This document shows positions 1 through 5,316 of a stretch of 5,509 bases of DNA, one piece after another; the stretch's first letter is position 1; each line of letters opens with the position of its first letter. The notes under the pieces are model-generated. The model was given only the letters and a program-made list of their open reading frames with translations, did not search any database and was not told the DNA's origin. This DNA is from an uncultured Gemmatimonadota bacterium (GTDB lineage Bacteria > Gemmatimonadota > Gemmatimonadetes > Gemmatimonadales > Gemmatimonadaceae), in contig CAMLHT010000247.1 in the NCBI GenBank assembly GCA_946479895.1, forward strand, positions 1-5,509. The letters run 5' to 3'. The translations under genes and the position numbers were made by a program.

Positions 1-354
1 CGCGCGGTCGAGGGTGGTCTCATCGTTCCGCTGGCGATCGGGCTCCCGCGCGGGTGGAGCCTCGGGGTGATGCCCGAGGTCGACGTCGTGCGCCGCGACG
101 GAGCAGTCGGCCGGCAGGTGAACCTGGTCCAGACGGTTACGGTCGGTCACGACGTGGCCGGCCCGTTGGCCGCCTACGCCGAGCTTGCGGCGGAGCTGAT
201 CCGCGGCTCCGTCGACGTCGTCGCGGCGACGGCGAATGGCGGCTTCACCCTGTCTGCCGGGCCGAATGCGCAGTTCGACGTCGGGGCCAACCTCGGGCTG
301 AACGCGCACGCGGAGCGCGTGCGCCTGTTCATCGGAATGGCGCGCCGGTACTGA
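1..354 (+). CDS. C-terminal part of an outer-membrane beta-barrel 'transporter' (phenol MetA-degradation-like family), 5' end outside window
   Basis: The frame is open from base 1 to a TGA stop at 352-354, giving the last 117 residues; the start lies upstream of the window. The visible sequence alternates hydrophobic and polar residues, as in beta strands, with glycine-rich turns. It ends with FDVGANLGLN followed about ten residues later by VRLFIGMARRY. A penultimate strand of the type 'D-G-N-G-L' and a last strand ending in an aromatic residue are typical of outer-membrane barrels recognised by the BAM complex. They closely resemble the ends of proteins annotated as 'transporter' or MetA-pathway phenol degradation proteins (PF13557). 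An earlier segment, WSLGVMPEVDVVRRDG, followed by VTVGHD and a strand around AAYAELAAEL, also fits that family. The substrate cannot be told from this fragment, and the name of the family does not prove a role in phenol degradation. Family assignment is from memory of the family pattern. An internal GTG at 67 is not the real start, because the family-like sequence runs through from base 1. Confidence 0.7.
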   Translation, partial: RAVEGGLIVPLAIGLPRGWSLGVMPEVDVVRRDGAVGRQVNLVQTVTVGHDVAGPLAAYAELAAELIRGSVDVVAATANGGFTLSAGPNAQFDVGANLGLNAHAERVRLFIGMARRY

Positions 355-540
355 GTCTCCGAGCACGGCGGGCAACAGCGAACGCCATGAATGACCATCG
401 CTGTTTCCACACATGATATTGGCGACTATCGACATCTGGCCGTCTCGCGAACTGCCTATGTAATTGCCCTTGCCGGCGACTACGGCGCACCCACATAGAA
501 GGGAGTTTCGCAGCCCAACCCTTCTCCGAGGCCCGCGCCC

Positions 541-1836
541 ATGCGTCTGCTTCCCCACCACGCGGTCGCAGTTGCCGTCCTTGCGTTCGGCACCGCCTGT
601 TCCGACAACACTGCCCCAACCGCCGTCCGTGTTCCTTCCGGCGCCTCGACCGCGCTCGGCTCGGATCCCGCGTTCCACTACGTTGCCCGCGACTGGAATG
701 TCGGAGAGGCGAGCGCGTGCTCGCTGAGTGACGGCACGTTGTACTGCTGGGGTGAGAACGCGTTCTGGAATCATGGTGGTCCCGGCCCCGACCAGGCGTC
801 ACCGTTCGCGCCGGCCGCCGTGCAGCTCGGCTTCGTCGAGATGGCGCGTGGGCCGGCGTCGCAGTTCTTCTGCGGCATCAGGAGCGATCGCAGCGCGGTA
901 TGCTGGGGACGTGGCGGATTCGGTATGACTGGCCGAGGCACGCTGGACCTGTTCCGCAACACGCCGGCGCCCGTCGCCGGTGGCATCAGCTGGGCAGAAA
1001 TCACCACCAACCGCCTCAGCGCCTGCGGCGTGTCCACGACTGGTGAGGGCTATTGCTGGGGCAGCAACCAGCGTGGTGAGATCGGCCGGGCCAGCGTGCC
1101 GCTCGGGGGCTCGAACGTTCCCGCCAGCCTCACCACCGCGCCCGCGCTGCTCGACGGCGGGCTGGCATGGAGGTCCGTGGTTGCCGGCTGGCTGCACGCG
1201 TGCGGAATCACCGCGGACAGGGAGGCGTATTGCTGGGGCGACAACTCCCGCGGGCAGCTCGGCCTTGGCACCATCGACAACACGACGGATCACCGGTCGC
1301 CCGCTCCGGTCGCCGGCGGTTACAAGTTCATTCAGCTCAGCCTCGGCGCCACCCATACCTGTGGTGTCACGCTGCAGCACCAGGTCCTCTGCTGGGGCGA
1401 GAACGCCACCGGTCAGGTTGGCGATGGCACTACCACGGACGTCGCGACTCCGACGCTCGTCGGCGGGCGGCAGCGATTCTTCTATGTTGCCGCGGGCAGC
1501 GACTTCGCCGTGGGCGGCAACGTCCCGGCCCCGGTGGGAGGGCAGGCGGTGGCGGGACACACCTGCGCGCTGACCCCGGCCGGTGAGGCATGGTGCTGGG
1601 GCTGGAACGGCGCCGGTCAGCTTGGTGACGGAACGACGACGAGCTCGCTGGTGCCGGTGGCGGTTGCCGGAGGTCTCCGGTTCAACAGCCTCTCGCTGGG
1701 TGGAACGGCGAGCTGCGGACGGCGCGCCAACCGCGTCTGGTGCTGGGGCGGAAACCAGTTCGGGCAGCTCGGTATCGGCTCGCTGGTCAACACTTCGCTT
1801 CCCACGCTCGTCAACTCGCCGTTCGACGTGCCGTGA
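541..1836 (+). CDS. Secreted RCC1-repeat (seven-bladed beta-propeller) lipoprotein
   Basis: The 431-residue protein begins with a short signal peptide (MRLLPHH, then an Ala/Val-rich core) ending in a lipobox-like FGTAC. Cys20 would be lipidated and is followed by Ser-Asp-Asn. Seven repeats follow, each with the signature C-x(8-9)-CWG-x-N-x(2)-G-x-(L/I/V)-G. The CWG cysteines are residues 69, 121, 172, 231, 284, 352 and 401, matching the seven blades of the RCC1 fold. Each is paired with a cysteine 9-10 residues before it (60, 111, 162, 221, 274, 342, 392), so one disulfide per blade is likely in the periplasm or outside the cell. Repeat spacing is 49-59 residues, except 68 between blades 5 and 6. 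The family gives a protein- or ligand-binding scaffold; the partner is unknown. The in-frame TAG at 496 and the lack of any other start codon before 541 fix the ATG. There is no clear Shine-Dalgarno next to it. The gene stands alone, 186 bp after the barrel gene and convergent with the regulator downstream. Confidence 0.88.
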   Translation: MRLLPHHAVAVAVLAFGTACSDNTAPTAVRVPSGASTALGSDPAFHYVARDWNVGEASACSLSDGTLYCWGENAFWNHGGPGPDQASPFAPAAVQLGFVEMARGPASQFFCGIRSDRSAVCWGRGGFGMTGRGTLDLFRNTPAPVAGGISWAEITTNRLSACGVSTTGEGYCWGSNQRGEIGRASVPLGGSNVPASLTTAPALLDGGLAWRSVVAGWLHACGITADREAYCWGDNSRGQLGLGTIDNTTDHRSPAPVAGGYKFIQLSLGATHTCGVTLQHQVLCWGENATGQVGDGTTTDVATPTLVGGRQRFFYVAAGSDFAVGGNVPAPVGGQAVAGHTCALTPAGEAWCWGWNGAGQLGDGTTTSSLVPVAVAGGLRFNSLSLGGTASCGRRANRVWCWGGNQFGQLGIGSLVNTSLPTLVNSPFDVP

Positions 1837-1846
1837 AGCCGACGTT

Positions 1847-1881
1847 CCGGGGGCCGAATCGCATCCGCGATGCGCCCCCGG
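1847..1881. terminator. Bidirectional hairpin between convergent genes
   Basis: A perfect 8-bp outer stem (CCGGGGGC at 1847-1854 with GCCCCCGG at 1874-1881) encloses an inner 5-bp stem (ATCGC at 1858-1862 with GCGAT at 1867-1871) closed by the four-base loop ATCC. The internal loop is CGA opposite GC. It lies wholly in the 63-bp gap between the stop of the RCC1 gene and the stop of the convergent regulator, so it can serve transcripts from both sides. No T tract follows on either strand. It is therefore either an atypical terminator for a GC-rich genome or a 3' end stabilising hairpin. The pairing is seen directly; the function is inferred from position. Confidence 0.65.
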
Positions 1882-1899
1882 TACCTGGCTCGCCGCTGC

Positions 1900-4464
1900 T
1901 CACGGTCCACTGCCGTTGGCCCGCAATCCGTTCCACACCGGGTCCACGGCCAGCAGCCGCTCGTTGAACAGGCTGGGCGCGCTCAGGATGATGCGCAGCT
2001 CGCGCACCGCCGCTTCGTTCTGTCCGAGCATGGCATACGCCTGGGCCATGAACAGCGCGATGTTGGGACCGTTCGACGCATCCTTGCTGATCGGAAGCAG
2101 GTCGACCGCCTGGCGCCCTTCGCGAATTGCGTCCTCGGTGTCCCCGGCGCCGGCATGGGCGACCGACAGCAGGGCGTGGTAATAGGCCAGGAGATCACCG
2201 CGGGCCGCAGCTTTCGGCTCGAGAATGGCCCGCGCGGAATCATACAGGGCCCTGCAGCCCCGGTGGCCGGGAAGGCGCTCGCACATCATCGCGCGTCCGA
2301 GATAGAACACCTCGGACTGGGGGTCGAAGTCGCTGACGTCCACTCCCTGCAGCGCCGTCTCGAACTCCGCCGGAAATACGCGGATCACGACACCACCGAC
2401 GAGCATGGCGGCGCGCATCATGGACGCCGGGCCAGCAGTCTGCAGGCCCTGCCTGATGGCCCGGCGTGCCTTCACGGTGTCGCCAGTAGCGCTCAGGTGG
2501 AGGAGGGCGAGGGCTGAATAGGTCTGGCCGCTGGTCGGGCTGATGGCGATTGCGCTCTCCAGGCGGCGCTGCGCCTCCGCGTAACGGCCGACCTTCAGGT
2601 AGGTCTCGCCGAGCACGTAGGCCTTCATGAAGGCGCGTGGATCCGCGGCGAGCGCCTGCTCGAGATTCGCGATGGCCTCGTCCCACTGGCCCTGACGACG
2701 GCGAACGAACGCGATCGCCTCCAGGACGTCACCATCCCCGGGCGCGATCCGGCGCGCGACCTGGAATTCCTGGAGCGCGCGATCGTAATGCAGGAAGCCG
2801 TAATAGTGGTAATAGCCCATCGCGAGCCGCGCCGCGCGCGACTCCGGGTTGAGCCGGACGGCGCGCTCGGCCGCCTCGCCAGCCTCGAACAACCGCTGCG
2901 GCGTGCGGTCGTAGTACGACCAGTACAACTCGGCGGCCGTGAGCGCGACGCCGGCCCAGGCGTCTGCGAAATTCGAATCGGCCTGGACGGCGTTGTGAAA
3001 CAGCTGCGATGCGATCAGCAGGTCGCGTTCGCCGACGTTTTTCGCCAGGACCGCCTTCGCGCGCAGGTAGTAGTCGTGCGCTTCGTCGCTGGCGGTCGGG
3101 GCCCGGCCCAGCACCCGATCACGCTCGGGGCCGAGCATGGAGACCCTGAGGCTCTGCGCCACCTGATTCGCGATGGCGGATTGCGCGACGAATACCTGGC
3201 CGAGCGGCTCTTCCAGTGAATTGGACCACAGCCCGGTGCCGTCGGACGCGCGGATCAGCCGATGGGTGATGCGGACGCGACTGGCCCCGTTCGGATTCTT
3301 CTGCCAGCGCACCGTGCCCTCGAGGAGATACTCGACCCCGAGCTCGGCGGCGATCTGCGACGGGGCCTTTCTCGAGCCCTTGTACGACGACGCGCTTTTC
3401 CGCGAGATGACTCGAAGGCCCGAGATGGCGCCGAGGCGGTCCGTCACTTCGTCGGTCAGGCCATCAGCGAAGTACCCGTCCTCGGGTGCGCCGAGGTTGT
3501 CGAAGGGAAGCACGGCAATCGAGGGGATCTTCGCGGGCTCCACCGCTTCGGACCATGGACGCGCGTAGAGCACCGCGGCACCGGCGAGGACCACGCCGCC
3601 GGCGATGATCGCCATTCGGCGAAGCTTCCGGGATACGCGGGCCGGCACCGGGGACAATCCCGGGCCCACGATCGAGGTCGCACTCTGCGGATGCAGGCTC
3701 ACGGGAGCCGGGCTGGCCCGGAGTCGTGTCGACGGAGCCGCCAGCTCTTCCATGAGCGCCGTGATATTCGGATCGGCGGGCAGCCCGAGCTCGCGGGCCA
3801 CGCGCTCGACGTGGCCCTGGGCGTGCTGGAGAGCCGCATTGCGGTCCCCCGTCCCGGCCAGGCCACGGGCGATGGCTTCGGCCGCTCTTCCATTCAGCGG
3901 GTCGATGGTCGCCAGCTTGTACCAGTACTGGAGCGCCGTCTCGTGATCGCCGCGAGCGGTCGCCGCGCTCGCCGCCGCCTCGACCGCGGACGCGAATCGG
4001 CGCGACGTGCGCTCGCGTTCCATGTCGAGCCAGTGCTCGAGCTCCGATGATCCCAGGGCCGGCGTCCCGTCCAGCAGCGGGCCGCGATAGAGCGAGACGG
4101 CGGTAGACCAGTCCCCGGCTGCGCACGCCCGGTCGAAATCCCAGAGATCGACCTGCACCACCGCGGGATTGAGGCGGAGCGACTTGCCCTCGAGGAACAG
4201 GTCGGGGGCGCCGAGGTCGCGCCGAAGCGCGTGTGTGGCCTGCTTCAGCGCGTTGCGGGCAGACGCCTCGTCATGATCCGGCCAGAAGAACCCGAGAAGC
4301 CGGTCCCGCGACAAGCCCTCTTCGCCGGCTATGGCGGCCAGCGCCGCAATCCCAATGCGCCGTGGTTGCTGGGCCGCCGGACCCAGCGATCCCCCGCTGG
4401 CCTGGACGTGAAGCCCGCCCAGCACAGACAGGCGGAGTGGCCCGGGGGGAGCGAGAACGGTCAT
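1900..4464 (-). CDS. Membrane-bound transcriptional regulator: BTAD/SARP-type DNA-binding domain, one TM helix, TolB-like N-terminal domain and TPR repeats
   Basis: This gene encodes 854 residues. Residues about 8-105 form an OmpR-like winged helix of the SARP/AfsR kind, with LRLSVLGGLHV, then the ARNALKQATHALRRDLG helix. Residues about 106-245 are the bacterial transcriptional activator domain (BTAD). A basic RKLRR precedes a single hydrophobic span at about 284-301, which places the N-terminus in the cytoplasm. Residues about 313-445 (IPSIAVLPFDNLG, YFADGLTDEV, LLEGTVR) match the TolB-like/FlgO-like region found in CadC- and adenylate-cyclase-type regulators. The rest is mainly TPR helices, clearest at about 550-645 and 755-830. 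The arrangement resembles a ToxR/CadC one-component system: an outside sensor joined to an inside DNA-binding domain. The signal and targets are unknown. The frame is open for 78 more codons upstream, but this start is chosen because AGGAG lies 11 nt before it, the domain begins there, and the extension would overlap the divergent gene. Confidence 0.87.
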   Translation of the reverse strand: MTVLAPPGPLRLSVLGGLHVQASGGSLGPAAQQPRRIGIAALAAIAGEEGLSRDRLLGFFWPDHDEASARNALKQATHALRRDLGAPDLFLEGKSLRLNPAVVQVDLWDFDRACAAGDWSTAVSLYRGPLLDGTPALGSSELEHWLDMERERTSRRFASAVEAAASAATARGDHETALQYWYKLATIDPLNGRAAEAIARGLAGTGDRNAALQHAQGHVERVARELGLPADPNITALMEELAAPSTRLRASPAPVSLHPQSATSIVGPGLSPVPARVSRKLRRMAIIAGGVVLAGAAVLYARPWSEAVEPAKIPSIAVLPFDNLGAPEDGYFADGLTDEVTDRLGAISGLRVISRKSASSYKGSRKAPSQIAAELGVEYLLEGTVRWQKNPNGASRVRITHRLIRASDGTGLWSNSLEEPLGQVFVAQSAIANQVAQSLRVSMLGPERDRVLGRAPTASDEAHDYYLRAKAVLAKNVGERDLLIASQLFHNAVQADSNFADAWAGVALTAAELYWSYYDRTPQRLFEAGEAAERAVRLNPESRAARLAMGYYHYYGFLHYDRALQEFQVARRIAPGDGDVLEAIAFVRRRQGQWDEAIANLEQALAADPRAFMKAYVLGETYLKVGRYAEAQRRLESAIAISPTSGQTYSALALLHLSATGDTVKARRAIRQGLQTAGPASMMRAAMLVGGVVIRVFPAEFETALQGVDVSDFDPQSEVFYLGRAMMCERLPGHRGCRALYDSARAILEPKAAARGDLLAYYHALLSVAHAGAGDTEDAIREGRQAVDLLPISKDASNGPNIALFMAQAYAMLGQNEAAVRELRIILSAPSLFNERLLAVDPVWNGLRANGSGP

Positions 4465-4475
4465 CGGCGACGGAA

Positions 4476-4480
4476 CTCCT
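4476..4480 (-). promoter_or_regulatory. Ribosome binding site of the BTAD regulator
   Basis: On the minus strand AGGAG ends 11 nt before the ATG at 4464. It is the only strong Shine-Dalgarno sequence I see in front of any gene in the window. It decides in favour of the internal ATG over the longer open frame reaching 4698. Confidence 0.65.
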
Positions 4481-4490
4481 GACTGGTGTG

Positions 4491-4512
4491 GCACTTGGCC
4501 CACCCAAAGTGC
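4491..4512. promoter_or_regulatory. Inverted repeat in the divergent promoter region, candidate operator
   Basis: GCACTT (4491-4496) and AAGTGC (4507-4512) form a perfect 6-bp inverted repeat around a 10-bp centre, 22 bp overall. It sits 26 bp before the ATG of the BTAD regulator, in the 197-bp region shared with the divergent LuxR-type gene. Its size and symmetry fit an operator for a dimeric regulator such as a LuxR-type protein, so either neighbour could bind it. It could equally be a small hairpin in the 5' leader of the BTAD transcript. No convincing -35/-10 pair was found on either strand to fix its position relative to a promoter. Confidence 0.3.
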
Positions 4513-4661
4513 AGCCGGGACCAGGGGGCCGCCAGAGAAAACCCGGAGATTTCCCGCCGAGGTAACCCGTTGATAACTGGCGCCTAACCCGCCGGACGGA
4601 GATTGAGCTCGGCCACCCACACGAAGTCCCGGCCCAACCCTCAAGCCCACCCGAGCCAGCC

Positions 4662-5273
4662 ATGATCCAACTGGTCGAGAGCACCCACCCGATGCCATCG
4701 CGCCGTCCTGCCGATCGCATTCATGCCGTCCCGGCTTCCAGAAGCTCGCTGGCCCGTTTCATCGATGCAGTCGAGACCCCTGTCGTCCTCATCGGCCGGG
4801 ATGGGCGAGTGGCGGTGATGAATGCCCCGGCCGTGGCGTTCTTCGGTGGCTGGATGGGCGACCAGCTCCGGGAGTACATCGAGCGGGCGGCACGGACCGT
4901 CATCGGGGACCGCCGCCGCGACGGGTCCCGCAACGCGTCGCACCGCATCCAGGCCGGGTCGACCGAAATCGTCGTCACCTTCGTCACGGCGGGCCCGGAC
5001 ATCGCGACCCAGAACGTGGGAGCCATGGTGCTTCTTCGCCGCGAATCACTCTGCGCCCAGGCCGCGCCCCTCGGAGAAACCGGGCTGATGAGAAGGTTCG
5101 GCCTGACGGTGCAGGAAGCGCGCGTGGCGGTATTGCTCGCCGATCATCGGCCGAACCGCGAGATCGCCGAACGACTCGGGGTGAGCGTGCACACGGCCCG
5201 GCATCATACCGAGCGGGTGCTCACCAAGCTGCGCATCCATTCCCGTCACGACGTGAGGCGGGTGATCTCCTAG
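4662..5273 (+). CDS. LuxR-family transcriptional regulator with N-terminal PAS-like domain
   Basis: The protein has 203 residues. Residues about 30-126 (SLARFIDAVETPVVLIGRDGRVAVMN in part, then TEIVVTFV and GAMVLLRR) look like a PAS sensor fold: an entry helix, the 'G-R-D-G-R-V' hairpin, and closing beta strands. Residues about 147-203 are a LuxR/GerE helix-turn-helix: FGLTVQEARVAVLLADHRPN, then REIAERLGVSVHTARHHTERVL, then TKLRIHSRHDVRRVIS. The pattern LT-x-E-x-x-V-x-x-LLA...EIA-x-x-L-x-(V/I)-S...T-x-x-H...KL is the family signature. There is no receiver domain and no phospho-acceptor site, so it is more likely a ligand- or redox-sensing PAS regulator than a classic response regulator. The PAS ligand is unknown; no heme or flavin residues could be assigned. 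The start could be ATG 4662 or ATG 4692 (residue 11); neither has a strong Shine-Dalgarno sequence, and the domains begin after both. It is divergent from the BTAD regulator, suggesting shared control, and 43 bp before the peroxiredoxin. Confidence 0.85.
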   Translation: MIQLVESTHPMPSRRPADRIHAVPASRSSLARFIDAVETPVVLIGRDGRVAVMNAPAVAFFGGWMGDQLREYIERAARTVIGDRRRDGSRNASHRIQAGSTEIVVTFVTAGPDIATQNVGAMVLLRRESLCAQAAPLGETGLMRRFGLTVQEARVAVLLADHRPNREIAERLGVSVHTARHHTERVLTKLRIHSRHDVRRVIS

Positions 5274-5316
5274 TCGAGCGGCAGGCGCCCGGATTCCACC
5301 CGCTAGTTTCCGGGCC

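Noticed and set aside
54..416. 120-residue open frame on the plus strand
   Set aside because: It is Arg/Ala/Gly-rich with no domain pattern and overlaps in another frame the end of the outer-membrane barrel, which has clear family features.
457..462. TATGTA as a -10 box for the RCC1 gene
   Set aside because: No acceptable -35 sequence lies 16-18 bp upstream, and one near-match hexamer in 186 bp is expected by chance.
355..540. Possible small gene or RNA between the barrel and RCC1 genes
   Set aside because: Only a nine-codon open frame at 387-416 and no stable hairpin or RNA gene pattern were seen.
799..1560. 253-residue open frame on the minus strand
   Set aside because: It lies opposite the RCC1 repeats and its content mirrors their repeated codons; no start signal or domain supports it.
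3262..4050. 262-residue open frame on the plus strand opposite the BTAD regulator
   Set aside because: It is antisense to a well-supported domain protein, rich in Arg and Gly, and has no recognisable motif.
4465..4698. 78-codon N-terminal extension of the BTAD regulator to an ATG at 4698
   Set aside because: The extension is low-complexity Gly/Val/Arg/Ser text typical of GC-rich non-coding frames. It overlaps the divergent LuxR gene, and a good AGGAG lies before the internal ATG at 4464, where the domain starts.
5304..5309. TAGTTT seven bases before the peroxiredoxin ATG, as a -10 box for a leaderless transcript
   Set aside because: The position would suit a leaderless message and the gene lacks a Shine-Dalgarno sequence, but there is no -35 partner, and the gene could be transcribed from the LuxR promoter. 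Too weak to list.
5287..5315. GCCCGG (5287-5292) and CCGGGC (5310-5315) as a terminator between the LuxR and peroxiredoxin genes
   Set aside because: Only six pairs with a 17-base loop, no T tract, and the 3' arm touches the peroxiredoxin start codon; more likely chance in GC-rich DNA.
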